From the IMG/VR virus record IMGVR_UViG_3300047200_000500, positions 1-64,000 of that record: DNA of 64,000 nucleotides; one strand, given 5' to 3'. The stretch comes from a virus. Of this stretch, positions 26,229 through 34,917 are shown piece after piece (positions within the stretch are counted from its first letter, which is position 1; each line of letters opens with the position of its first letter). Below the pieces are notes generated by a model. It saw only the letters and a list, made by a program, of their open reading frames with translations, was not told where the DNA came from and made no database searches. The position numbers were made by a program, and so were the translations under genes.

Positions 26229-26745
26229 AATACGGTCTGTTTAAAACGTTCCCTTATTCTCCCAAGGATAAGCATGCAGCAATGCATGGGTTCAGACCTT
26301 AAACTCAACCGGTTCACGATTTGGGATTCGTTCTAAGAACGTCTTAAAATCCTGGAAAGACAGAGTGCCCCCGGTACAGTTAGCTAATTTACTGCCGGTC
26401 CTTTACGCAGCTACCATCGGTCGATGGGTTACCCATTTCACTATGGGTTTGCGGAGCCTAGGAACTCCGCAGCAGTTGGGCCTTTTCCAGGTCAGGGAAC
26501 TCCAAAGCCTTTTAATAGGCAACATAGGTTCAGTACCTGGCACTCCAAGCGAGATCCAACTCGCAAAAGAAAATACCCGTTGGTTTAAGACCAATGGACA
26601 AAATAAAAACAACTAAAAAATAACCAATCAGCGTAAGCTGGGTTTAGCTAGTTTTCGAAAATAATATTTGTCCTCCTGACTTGCGGGATTTAAATTTTCT
26701 TTTGCCCTCTAAGAACCTAAAATTCTTAGTTGCAGTTGGAGGGAA
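26220..26745 (+). ncRNA. Large highly structured RNA, unclassified
   Basis: About 530 bases with no good gene and visibly more G and C than the surroundings. Stems in order: GGTCTG 26234-26239 with CAGACC 26293-26298, enclosing CTTAT/ATAAG (26253/26268) and CATGC/GCATG (26273/26284); CGTTC/GAACG (26329/26337); CCGG-CAGT with ACTG-CCGG (26371-26398); a 7 bp TGCGGAG/CTCCGCA stem (26450/26465); GCGAG/CTCGC (26549/26560); an 8 bp stem (26577-26597); CAGC-GTAA-GCTG (26629-26640), a GNRA tetraloop only on the plus strand; CTAAGAA/TTCTTAG (26709/26723). The 5' end carries a GTATTTAAG promoter-like site. Size and style recall the phage-borne ornate RNAs ROOL and GOLLD; identity is not established. 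Confidence 0.6.
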
Positions 26746-26764
26746 TTAGATCTATTTCAATCAA

Positions 26765-28186
26765 ATGTATTTCATAAAAATGAATAATTTATTTATTAAA
26801 AAAGCAAAACAAATTCACGGTAAAAAATATGATTATTCATTAGTTAATTATATTAATAATAGAATTAAAATAAAAATTATATGCCCAGTACATGGAGAAT
26901 TTGAACAAATACCACGTGATCATCTAAGTAAAAAAGGATGTATTAAATGTGGTTTAAATTTTAAATCAAAAGATGATTTTGTTAACAAAGCAATTGAGAT
27001 TCATAAAGATAAATATGATTATTCAAAAGTTGATTATAAAACTAGTAAAATTAAAGTAAAATTAATATGTAAAAAGCATGGTGAGTTTGAACAAAGACCA
27101 AACGATCATTTAAAAGGATATGGTTGTCCAAAATGTGGCTTTAATTTGTTATCGAAAAATGATTTTGCAAATAAATCTTCTGAAATTCATAATGACAAAT
27201 ACGATTATTCAAAAGTTGATTATCAGAATAATAAAATTAAGACTAAAATAATTTGTCCAGTTCATGGTGAATTTGAACAAACACCTGTCAATCATTTGCG
27301 TGGTAACGGTTGTCCAAAATGTGGCGCAGAAATTGTTATATCTAAGGCACACCAAGAGATAATTGATTTAATTGAAGAAGATAAAATTATTAATGATCGT
27401 GAAACAATAAAACCAAATGAACTGGATATTTATATCCCTTCTAAAAATATTGCTATTGAATTCAATGGTTTATACTGGCATAGCTATGACGAATTAGAAT
27501 CTAAAAAAGAAAAGTTTAAACATCATAACAAATCTTCAATTTGTTATGATAAAGGAATTCAATTAATTCAAATTTTTGAAGATGAATGGTTGTTTAAAAA
27601 AGAAATTGTAAAATCAATATTGAATGCAAAACTTGGTATTAATAATAAGATATTTGCTCGTAAGTGTTTCATAAAGGAATTAACATCAAATGAATTTAAT
27701 GAATTTTGCAATAATAATCATATTCAAGGTAAGCTTAATTCAGTAATAAAACTAGGATTAATACACGAAAATAGACTAGTTTGCGTTATTGGTTTTAATA
27801 AACACTGTGAATATGATTATGAATGCACAAGATTTTGCAATGAGCTTAATATCAACATCGTAGGTGGAGCAAGTAGACTATTTAAATATTTTTTGAATAA
27901 ATGGAAACCAAATTCAGTTTTATCATTTGCTGACAGACGATATAGTAATGGTGGTTTATATAAGCAATTAGGATTTAAATTAATTAATGTAACAAGCCCT
28001 GGTTATTTTTATACTAAAGGACTAAATAGATTATCACGCCAAAAATTTCAAAAACATAAACTTGAGAAAAAATTAGAAAATTTTAATTGGGGCCTTTCAG
28101 AATCACAAAATATGTTTAATAATGGATATAGGAGGTTATGGGATGCTGGGCATTGGAAATTCGTATGGAATGTAGATAATATATGA
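26765..28186 (+). CDS. Homing endonuclease: three zinc-ribbon repeats, Vsr-like nuclease, Mom-like domain
   Basis: 473 residues. Three 58-60 residue repeats (each with KYDYS, a C..HGEFEQ segment and KCG; DUF723 type) fill residues 8-187. A PD-(D/E)xK nuclease of the Vsr/EDxHD kind follows (NELDIYIPSKNIAIEFNGLY, then QIFEDEW). The last 150 residues (VCVIGFNKH, TRFCNEL, LSFADRRYSNGGLYKQLGF) resemble the GNAT-like fold of Mom. The gene follows the structured RNA and overlaps the next gene by four bases. Start 26765 or the ATG at 26780. Confidence 0.75.
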   Translation: MYFIKMNNLFIKKAKQIHGKKYDYSLVNYINNRIKIKIICPVHGEFEQIPRDHLSKKGCIKCGLNFKSKDDFVNKAIEIHKDKYDYSKVDYKTSKIKVKLICKKHGEFEQRPNDHLKGYGCPKCGFNLLSKNDFANKSSEIHNDKYDYSKVDYQNNKIKTKIICPVHGEFEQTPVNHLRGNGCPKCGAEIVISKAHQEIIDLIEEDKIINDRETIKPNELDIYIPSKNIAIEFNGLYWHSYDELESKKEKFKHHNKSSICYDKGIQLIQIFEDEWLFKKEIVKSILNAKLGINNKIFARKCFIKELTSNEFNEFCNNNHIQGKLNSVIKLGLIHENRLVCVIGFNKHCEYDYECTRFCNELNINIVGGASRLFKYFLNKWKPNSVLSFADRRYSNGGLYKQLGFKLINVTSPGYFYTKGLNRLSRQKFQKHKLEKKLENFNWGLSESQNMFNNGYRRLWDAGHWKFVWNVDNI

Positions 28187-28533
28187 ATGAAAATGAAATG
28201 AATATGCATCTAATAAAAGCAAAAGAATTAGTAGATGAAGCAATTAATCCATTAGAAAACAGATTCAATCTTGATAAAAGTAATGATCCAAAAGATGGAG
28301 ACTCTATCGCTCAATTAATAAGCAAATTGAGTTATACTGTTAATCAAATGTGGACTGGTCAGGACGTTCTCTATCGTATTAGATTTATGACAAAAGAACA
28401 ATTCCTTGCCGAATATAGTAAGAAACCAATCGAATTACATGATATTCTTAAGAGAGCTTGTGATTTGAATGTCCAAAGAGCTAACTTGATGGATGCGATT
28501 GATAAAGAGATTATGAAAGTCAAGGCTAAATAA
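28183..28533 (+). CDS. Hypothetical helical protein, DUF4254-like end
   Basis: 116 residues, all helical. The last 20 residues (LNVQRANLMDAIDKEIMKV) fit the 'LNxxRNxLxxxID' signature that ends DUF4254 proteins, and the next gene product has a similar segment, suggesting tandem duplication. It overlaps both neighbours by one to four bases. Function unknown. Confidence 0.6.
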   Translation: MNENEMNMHLIKAKELVDEAINPLENRFNLDKSNDPKDGDSIAQLISKLSYTVNQMWTGQDVLYRIRFMTKEQFLAEYSKKPIELHDILKRACDLNVQRANLMDAIDKEIMKVKAK

Positions 28534-28739
28534 TGGATACAATAGGAAATGCTATTGATAAGCTGTTCACTGTTAATCTAAAATTAATTAATAGTGATTT
28601 TAAAAATATTTCAAGAATTGATAATCTCAATACTCAACAGGTGGCGTTAATGGCTGAAATAGACAAAAATATAAACAAAGTTTTTAGTGGAGAATTATCT
28701 GAAAATGATATGGTGCGTCCCCAGCATAAAACTTACTAA
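28533..28739 (+). CDS. Small helical protein related to its upstream neighbour
   Basis: 68 residues. IDNLNTQQVALMAEIDKNI parallels the end of the 28183 gene product and the DUF4254 signature. The start codon shares a base with the previous stop, so the pair is translated together. Function unknown. Confidence 0.55.
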   Translation: MDTIGNAIDKLFTVNLKLINSDFKNISRIDNLNTQQVALMAEIDKNINKVFSGELSENDMVRPQHKTY

Positions 28740-28766
28740 TATCAAAAATAAGTTTAGGAATAACAC

Positions 28767-29393
28767 ATGACAAAGACTATCAATCCTGTTATTGAGAATA
28801 TCGTTAGTATTATCAAGTCAAGCAATTTGACTTTTGAAGAAAGATTAGCTGTTGTCCAAGACGTAAAAATCATAAAGCAATATTACAAATCAGATAAAAT
28901 GGATCTTTTAAGTGGTTTAAATAAGATTAATGAAACGATTTCAAAAACTAAGGGATGCAATGTTAAATTTATTTCTTATGTGGGTGAATCAATTAAAGAT
29001 CTCAGAGAGGAATTATCACCTCAGTTAATGAAGTCACTTTGTGAGGCTGATGAAAATATTGGTGCTGATAAAGAAGGGAATCTTCAAAAGGGTGAGGGCG
29101 AAAGCGAGTTAGATTTCAAAAAGAGACAAGAAGAGCAAGAAAAAATTCAAGATAAAAATGTTGATGCGTTTCAACAGGCTCAAGAAAAAATGAAAAAGGG
29201 TGAGACTAAACCGCTTGCTAAAGCTCTTCGCGCTAAGGGTATGTCGCAACAAGAATTAGCAGATAAGCTTGATGTTCATAAATCAACAATAAGCAGATTA
29301 AAGACTGGTAAGAGAAACCCCAGCTTTGAAATGATGGCCGAATTAGGTGAGACTCTTGGTTCTGTGGAAAATCTTTTCCCAGAACTTAAGTAG
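28767..29393 (+). CDS. XRE-type helix-turn-helix regulator
   Basis: 208 residues. The C-terminal 60 (AKGMSQQELADKLDVHKST, then LKTGKRNPSFEMMAELG) are a textbook HTH_3/Cro-type DNA-binding domain. The N-terminal part is helical, and a Lys/Glu-rich linker joins them. It probably regulates transcription or acts as an antitoxin-like partner. The next gene, which has a DUF1016-like stretch, may be the partner, but no toxin is evident. Confidence 0.75.
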   Translation: MTKTINPVIENIVSIIKSSNLTFEERLAVVQDVKIIKQYYKSDKMDLLSGLNKINETISKTKGCNVKFISYVGESIKDLREELSPQLMKSLCEADENIGADKEGNLQKGEGESELDFKKRQEEQEKIQDKNVDAFQQAQEKMKKGETKPLAKALRAKGMSQQELADKLDVHKSTISRLKTGKRNPSFEMMAELGETLGSVENLFPELK

Positions 29394-29406
29394 TATTTTA
29401 TAGTTC

Positions 29407-30267
29407 ATGAGTATAGAAGATCTTGAAAATCAACTTGGTGTCCAGTCTAGTGAAAAAACACCAGAACAAATTAGGGATATCACTGCTAAGATTCCAGAAG
29501 AAAGAGCATCTACTAATTTAGATGATGCTCCTGAACCTATTATTAAAGTAAAGGATAAACCAGCACCTGAGATGCTGGAAAATCCCATTGTTAAAGAATG
29601 TCACCAGATTTATAAAGATGGTCGTACTAATGATGTGGAATGGAGATGGCAATTAGGCGAGAAAATTGACGGAATTTATACTGACACTTCTGATAAGAGT
29701 GAAGGTGTTCTAAAGGCTATCAGTTTTGTTCTTGATATTTCTACTTCAGATCTTAGTAGGTTTAGAAAATTCTATAAATCGTTTAAATTTGAAGATGTCA
29801 AAAAGAAAATTGACCAGGGATATTCATGGTCTCATTTTAAAATTTTAAATGATATAAAAGATACTCTTATAAAAGACAGAATCATCAATCAAATTGATAC
29901 TAAAGGTGAAGCACCTAAGACGAACGAACTCCAGGATGTAGTAAACAAGGAAAAAGAACAGCAGCTGGATCGTGCCGCAGCCTCATCTAGTGAAGATTCA
30001 AAGAAAAGTAGTATTCCATCACCTTCTAGGCCCATAAACAGTGCACTTAAGGTAGTAGAAAAGCTTGGTGATTATCTTGGTGATATTTATATTCAGATTG
30101 AATCTGGTATAGATTTCGCATCAGAAAAACAAGAAGAAAAGTATAATGAATCATTTAATGATTTAAAAGTCAGATTGGGTGAAATCATAGAAATGTCAAA
30201 TAAAATAATTAATGGGAAAAATATAACTGATGAAAAGCCCACTAAAAAAGAAGAAAATGGACCTTAA
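29407..30267 (+). CDS. Protein with DUF1016 N-terminal-like domain
   Basis: 286 residues. Residues about 75-170 (WRWQLGEKIDGIY, STSDLSRFRKFYKSF, YSWSHFKILNDIKD) follow the pattern of the DUF1016/YhcG N-terminal domain. The nuclease half of YhcG is missing; a Ser-rich linker and helical end replace it. The promoter-like AGTATTTTATAG lies just before the ATG. It may bind DNA, but the function is not known. Confidence 0.5.
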   Translation: MSIEDLENQLGVQSSEKTPEQIRDITAKIPEERASTNLDDAPEPIIKVKDKPAPEMLENPIVKECHQIYKDGRTNDVEWRWQLGEKIDGIYTDTSDKSEGVLKAISFVLDISTSDLSRFRKFYKSFKFEDVKKKIDQGYSWSHFKILNDIKDTLIKDRIINQIDTKGEAPKTNELQDVVNKEKEQQLDRAAASSSEDSKKSSIPSPSRPINSALKVVEKLGDYLGDIYIQIESGIDFASEKQEEKYNESFNDLKVRLGEIIEMSNKIINGKNITDEKPTKKEENGP

Positions 30268-30364
30268 AGAAGAAACTGGAAGAATAGTCCGATCTACTAT
30301 GTCGGCATCGGCTAACAAAATTGTCGAGTTAATCAAAAGTTCAACTACTCAGGTGAAGAAATAA
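30257..30364 (+). CDS. Possible 35-residue protein
   Basis: ATG at 30257 gives a 35-residue frame (MDLKEETGRIVRSTMS start, Lys-rich end) that overlaps the stop of the previous gene and the end of the convergent glycosyltransferase gene. A helical, charged peptide. No clear ribosome site; translation is uncertain. Confidence 0.3.
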   Translation: MDLKEETGRIVRSTMSASANKIVELIKSSTTQVKK

Positions 30365-31022
30365 AATTAGCAGTAGTTCTACCTTTCCAATTCCTTCCTA
30401 ATTCGTCATTTCCTAAATGTATCGTGTTAATCTTTAAATTTTTTCTATTTTCGTCTGGCCATTTTCTTAAAAACATCCTATCTGATCTTCCGGCATGACC
30501 ATGATTTTCGTCATACCATTTATTATCTAAACTGGTTATTATTTTAGATTTACAATTAATCAGTTGGAAAAATCCCACTCCTATTGCTAATCTGTGACCT
30601 TGCAATGTCCATGACATATTAATTGTTCTGGTATCGCGATAATTTAACCATTCATGATATGTTGGACATATATACCTATGAGTTCCATAAATATTATCAA
30701 CATTTAAAGTTTGTTTATCTAGAGTTTCTCTAAAATTAAATGGTAAAAACATATCTGCATCTGTTATTAGAACCCAATCATTATATTTTATATGTTTAAC
30801 GCCATCATTTATTGCTTTACCTTTATTAAATTTATCGCCGTTTTCGTATAATCTATCTGTGAAAATTGTTTGTATTCCATAATTGTCACATAAATCAATT
30901 GTGTTTTTATCTTCTTTTGTTGTGACTATTATCATATTGTCAAAATGATTTTTATTAAAATCTAATATGCATGATAAATAATCAGAATAATTAACACATA
31001 CCAACAGACATTCTAGTTTCAT
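30345..31022 (-). CDS. Glycosyltransferase, GT-A fold
   Basis: 225 residues. The order NMIIVTTKEDK, FNKGKAINDGVKH and VLITDADMFLP is that of family-2-type glycosyltransferases: the DAD motif binds the metal and the nucleotide sugar. A C-terminal acceptor region is rich in Trp, Tyr and His. It ends a four-gene minus-strand run with 4-base overlaps (33968 to 30345), probably one message for building a glycan. Confidence 0.8.
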   Translation of the reverse strand: MKLECLLVCVNYSDYLSCILDFNKNHFDNMIIVTTKEDKNTIDLCDNYGIQTIFTDRLYENGDKFNKGKAINDGVKHIKYNDWVLITDADMFLPFNFRETLDKQTLNVDNIYGTHRYICPTYHEWLNYRDTRTINMSWTLQGHRLAIGVGFFQLINCKSKIITSLDNKWYDENHGHAGRSDRMFLRKWPDENRKNLKINTIHLGNDELGRNWKGRTTANFISSPE

Positions 31023-31531
31023 TTTGAATAAATTCCTACACCTGTTCTATCATTAAATGAAGCTCTTAATTTATAATTGTTCTTTTCTAAATAATTTCTG
31101 GAAGATTTACCTGATCTAGCGTGCCAATCATGTATCATGATGAAACTGTTATCATTAATCATTTTTTGAGATTCGACAAATTCAATGGCTTTATCTCTAA
31201 AAAGACCATCTCCACCTGGCGGATATCCAGCACTTGAGTCGATAAATACAAAATCATAAACATCTTGCGGTATTTGGTGCCAAGTTGTGGTAATAATGTT
31301 TATTTTTGGGACATTTTTTAAAGTATCAATGATGCATTGTTGATAATGTTCCATTGCAACATAGATTTTAGGTTTTAAAGATTCATTAATAACCCATGAA
31401 GTTATTCCACATCCAAATTCTAATACCTTACAATTTTTAAAATTGCATGATGTCAGATATGTTGATATCCATATTAATTCTTTTTCTGTCGGAGCTAATT
31501 TAGAAAAAGGAAATGTTTTTGGAAAAATCAT
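31019..31531 (-). CDS. Class I SAM-dependent methyltransferase-like protein
   Basis: 170 residues. VLEFGCGITSW is the glycine-rich SAM motif I, and YDFVFIDSSAG gives motif II; SFIMIHDWHAR resembles the post-II strand of Methyltransf_24-type enzymes. Between two glycosyltransferase genes with overlapping ends, it may methylate a sugar of the glycan. Target not readable. Confidence 0.65.
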   Translation of the reverse strand: MIFPKTFPFSKLAPTEKELIWISTYLTSCNFKNCKVLEFGCGITSWVINESLKPKIYVAMEHYQQCIIDTLKNVPKINIITTTWHQIPQDVYDFVFIDSSAGYPPGGDGLFRDKAIEFVESQKMINDNSFIMIHDWHARSGKSSRNYLEKNNYKLRASFNDRTGVGIYSK

Positions 31532-32379
31532 GTGTTTTCCTTAACTAGCTTTATTAATAATTTAGACATGCCAGTTGGTGAAAAATAATCACGATATAGT
31601 TGTTTTGATGCTTCAGAAAATGGCCCTGGATTTACATCTCTCAATTTTAATAAATCAAGTGGGTTAGTTAAATGATAAAAATGAATATTTGGCTTCATTT
31701 CAAAAGGATAAGTTGGGATATAACTTAATGCTATTGGCATGCCAAGTGATGAAAATTCTACTTCTCTTCTATTCTTTCCATCGTGATTTCTTTGTTTACC
31801 TTTAAGAATTATTCCCCATTTACATTCTGATAAAATATTCATGTAATCATTTTGAGGATCAGTACTCACATAATCAGTTTTAGTATAAAAGTCTTTGTGT
31901 TTAGCAGCTTCATTAACCCAAGGTTGGCGTCCAAATCTATTGTTTCTACCTGTTATTGATCCAATATATTTATGATTTTTATATGGATTCCAACTTATTC
32001 TGCCAAGTTCAAAATGATGAGTCGGCATGACAGTCCATGGTAAAACTTTAATACCAGTTTTTTCTGGAAATGTTTTATCCCAATATTCATGTTTATAATA
32101 TTGAATTTTAAAAATTATTTTTATGTCTTTTAAAATAGTGTTAAATAAACCATTATCAAGATAATGACAAGTTGGACTCCATGTGTCCCAAGTATCCAAT
32201 CCTATTCTAACACCATCTAATTCTAATGTACACCAATTACCATTTCTAACTCCTGGAATGTTTTTGTATGGGAAATCAAATTCTGATATTTCAAACAAAT
32301 TGCTCCTGGCCAACATTTTACATAAGGTCCAATTCCACCCATTATAATCTTTGTAGTTTTTCTGTAATAATAGTTTCAT
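31528..32379 (-). CDS. Glycosyltransferase-like protein (GT-B type)
   Basis: 283 residues. The C-terminal half (SITGRNNRFG, NILSECKWGIILKGK, RREVEFSSLGMPIAL) resembles the donor-binding half of GT-B transferases such as exostosin/CgeB types, where an Arg/Glu pair after 'sk.gl' binds the nucleotide. The N-terminal half is Trp-rich. It overlaps both neighbours by four bases in the glycan run. Confidence 0.6.
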   Translation of the reverse strand: MKLLLQKNYKDYNGWNWTLCKMLARSNLFEISEFDFPYKNIPGVRNGNWCTLELDGVRIGLDTWDTWSPTCHYLDNGLFNTILKDIKIIFKIQYYKHEYWDKTFPEKTGIKVLPWTVMPTHHFELGRISWNPYKNHKYIGSITGRNNRFGRQPWVNEAAKHKDFYTKTDYVSTDPQNDYMNILSECKWGIILKGKQRNHDGKNRREVEFSSLGMPIALSYIPTYPFEMKPNIHFYHLTNPLDLLKLRDVNPGPFSEASKQLYRDYFSPTGMSKLLIKLVKENT

Positions 32380-33968
32380 ATCTTATACTCTTGCCTGATC
32401 CCATTAACAATTTCTTTTAATGAATTTAAATCAGTGTTATTGTTAACTCCTAATTTTTTAAAATTATGCCAACACCAAGAACGTTCCGGTAATCTGGTGG
32501 CCATGTACCATAAATATGTATCGTGGCTAGGAACTGGCAATTTTTCTCCAGCTAATGATGCCGCTTCTATAACAAACTCTGTTTTATGAAGGCAGAAGAA
32601 TGATGCAAATCTTTTATGCCCATATCTGTGGCTATTTGTAGCTTCTGTTCGTTGTTTTTCATCCAGGTATATTTCGCCTTCAATATCATTAGCTTCAGCC
32701 CAATCATCTAATTTGCATATCCAAGATCCAGGTTTACTATAACGCCATTTGTGGCCTGCCATATCATAATCATAAAAATGATCTAATATTACATCGTCTT
32801 TATTACTAAAATAAGCATCTCCATCGATTTTTATCCAATATGGTGTTTCAACAAATGCTGCGGCACCAAACACAAATGATGACAACATTAATTCCCTGGC
32901 AGATTCAGAATTTTCCATGCTCCATGGTATTAATTTCACTTCTCTGCCAGTTATTTCTTTTATAAATGCCAATTCGGTTTCTGGCGATTTGAAACCATTG
33001 TGGAACACTATCATTGGATATTTTGCTAATTGTGGTTTCAGTTGCCAAGTTGGCAAAACGGTTTTAAGCTTTTCTAGATATGGTGGATTTACTGCAGTTA
33101 CTATTGTTGTTGATTTATCAATAATCATTGGTTTTTTCCCTGATTTTAAATAGATTCTCAGTTGTTTGTCATTTCCGGTTATATCTTGAATGTTCATGAA
33201 TTTTTTATTTAATGCATCATTAAATTCATTAATCCATATGTCACCATTATAAATTAATGAATTATCCTTACCAATCCTACAGTGTTTTCTCCCATGATAA
33301 TGAATTATTCTAACATCTTTATCTTTAGGATTACTGTATTTACAGGAACAATTAAATTTTTGATCAACAACTATATGTTTATATTTATGTAATACAACTT
33401 GCATTCCTGTTTCATCTGGTATGAAATTTTCTCTCCCAGGAGTTACATTCTTACACCAATCTTTCATAAATTCACAATTCTTTTTGAATGCAAATATTCC
33501 ACAATTTATTGCTGGTGCTGGTTTTAAAGCAATTTCAATTAAATTTGGATATATATTTCTCCAACTTTCTGTCCTTTTTACTATAGCACGTGTTTCAGTG
33601 GTCCAATTGCAAAATTGTGGAATTGCAAAATCATGTTTTTCTGCTAATTCGAATAATTCTTCTATATTACCTTTAACAATTGTATCAGAGTCTAAAAATA
33701 TTGATATATCATATGGTGTATGGTCATTTATAGATGCTTTTTGAAGAAATACTGAATTTTTTCCTTCTATAATATTTGGGAAATTAACAAATTTTACATC
33801 AATATTTAAACCACAATTTTTGAAATTTGAACAAAATTTATTTGATTCGTCACCTGTTGATATTATAGTGATTGGACCATTGTAATGTTTCCTCAAACTC
33901 CAAATTGCTATTACTAGTCTTACTAAACATTTACTTCCAGAATTGAAATATATGACACCTTTGTTCAT
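32376..33968 (-). CDS. Two-domain glycosyltransferase
   Basis: 530 residues. Domain 1 (about 1-250) is GT8-like: VIYFNSGSKCLVRLVIAIWS, then SIFLDSDTIVKG with the DxD motif, and a NCGIFAFKK segment. Domain 2 (about 280-520) has IVTAVNPPYLEKLK and WIKIDGDAYFSN, again a metal-binding DGD. So two sugar transfers may be done by one chain. It starts the minus-strand glycan run; GAGG precedes the ATG, and AGTATATAGC lies further up. Confidence 0.8.
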   Translation of the reverse strand: MNKGVIYFNSGSKCLVRLVIAIWSLRKHYNGPITIISTGDESNKFCSNFKNCGLNIDVKFVNFPNIIEGKNSVFLQKASINDHTPYDISIFLDSDTIVKGNIEELFELAEKHDFAIPQFCNWTTETRAIVKRTESWRNIYPNLIEIALKPAPAINCGIFAFKKNCEFMKDWCKNVTPGRENFIPDETGMQVVLHKYKHIVVDQKFNCSCKYSNPKDKDVRIIHYHGRKHCRIGKDNSLIYNGDIWINEFNDALNKKFMNIQDITGNDKQLRIYLKSGKKPMIIDKSTTIVTAVNPPYLEKLKTVLPTWQLKPQLAKYPMIVFHNGFKSPETELAFIKEITGREVKLIPWSMENSESARELMLSSFVFGAAAFVETPYWIKIDGDAYFSNKDDVILDHFYDYDMAGHKWRYSKPGSWICKLDDWAEANDIEGEIYLDEKQRTEATNSHRYGHKRFASFFCLHKTEFVIEAASLAGEKLPVPSHDTYLWYMATRLPERSWCWHNFKKLGVNNNTDLNSLKEIVNGIRQEYKI

Positions 33969-33980
33969 TTTAACCTCATA

Positions 33981-33990
33981 GCTATATACT
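33981..33990 (-). promoter_or_regulatory. Promoter-like element for the glycan run
   Basis: AGTATATAGC on the minus strand, followed by a leader with a GAGG ribosome site before the ATG at 33968. Divergent gene starts at 34026. Confidence 0.4.
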
Positions 33991-34025
33991 TTATAGAAAA
34001 TTTAAAGTAGTTAATAAAGGGATAT

Positions 34026-34466
34026 ATGGACATACTTTGCAACCTCAGTCATAGATTAATTAATGAAAAATATCAAGATTGTCGCATGTTTTGGATTTAT
34101 CCAATGCCAGATGACAAAAATGTTAAATGGGAGATATTTTTAACTAGTAAACCAATTTCAGGAGAAGATTTAAGCAATTGGCTTGTCGTTTTACATAAGC
34201 TAAAATTAGGTTGGAAAAAAGATTTCTCACAATGTAGAGATGCATATCAATCATTGCCGAGGGGAGTAATAGTTGATAATTACATGTATCATGGAAATAA
34301 TTGTCCCAGGAATTGCCCTTTATCTGAAGTAGCTAAAGAATATGGCGGAGAGTTGGGTAAAAATTTAACGCCAGTGTATAAAAAAGAATATGGGATAAAC
34401 AAACAACATTTGGAAGCAATGGAAAGTGTAATAGGAAATGAATTAGGCTTAATTTATACAGAGTGA
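34026..34466 (+). CDS. Hypothetical protein
   Basis: 146 residues, Trp-rich in the N-terminal half, with CPRNCPL near residue 95 that might bind a metal. A purine-rich AAAGGGAT site precedes the ATG. Not recognised. It is the first plus-strand gene of a short run ending with the transglycosylase. Confidence 0.6.
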   Translation: MDILCNLSHRLINEKYQDCRMFWIYPMPDDKNVKWEIFLTSKPISGEDLSNWLVVLHKLKLGWKKDFSQCRDAYQSLPRGVIVDNYMYHGNNCPRNCPLSEVAKEYGGELGKNLTPVYKKEYGINKQHLEAMESVIGNELGLIYTE

Positions 34467-34529
34467 GATATTAACTTTCAAGAGAATCTTGCTAAAAATA
34501 TTATGCACGATAAACTCTTGGAGATCACT

Positions 34530-34886
34530 ATGACCGATACATCAATCAAAAGCGTACCCATTCGCTACCTTCACCATAAGCTTCCTTGTGGTAGAGTAAT
34601 CAGCATTGGTTTTACTGCACCAGCAGAGAAAAAAGGTAAAATTTTAATGGCATTTTCTTTTTGTTCAGAACATGATAATTTTTCACGTAAACTTGCTCGT
34701 GAACGTCTTAATAAGAGAATTGAGTTTAAGCACCCCAAGGTGATAGAGACTGAACAGAAAGATGGTCAGCATATTAATGATGTTGTAATAAAGACATGGA
34801 ATGATAATAAGGACAAGCTTACTCCAATAAAGTGGCTTCAAACGGCATATCCTAGTGGTGTAATGATTGATCGACCCACTCGATGA
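34530..34886 (+). CDS. Hypothetical protein, GC-richer gene
   Basis: The frame opens at an ATG at 34503, but the ATG at 34530 has a GGAG site six bases upstream and is preferred (118 residues). The middle (KILMAFSFCSEHDNFSRK followed by LARERL) is helical and basic. No family is recognised. The gene is richer in G and C than its flanks and is followed by a strong hairpin, like the SSB and histone-like genes, so high expression is likely. Confidence 0.6.
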   Translation: MTDTSIKSVPIRYLHHKLPCGRVISIGFTAPAEKKGKILMAFSFCSEHDNFSRKLARERLNKRIEFKHPKVIETEQKDGQHINDVVIKTWNDNKDKLTPIKWLQTAYPSGVMIDRPTR

Positions 34887-34917
34887 TAAGGTCTATTATC
34901 TGAATATTTATGTTAGG

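Noticed and set aside
26365-26616. 83-residue plus-strand frame and overlapping minus-strand frame within the structured RNA
   Set aside because: Both run through the stem arms, lack a ribosome site, and give Pro/Leu/Trp-rich products unlike other proteins here.
26230-26745. tRNA or tmRNA-like elements (GGTTCAGTACC, GGTTCACGA, GGTTCAGACC)
   Set aside because: T-loop-like strings occur, but none has a matching acceptor stem and anticodon arm at tRNA spacing on either strand.
26190-28190. Group I intron with an internal endonuclease gene
   Set aside because: The structured region and endonuclease lie between intact genes, no interrupted exons are seen, and I could not find convincing P3-P7 core segments. 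A covariance search would settle it.
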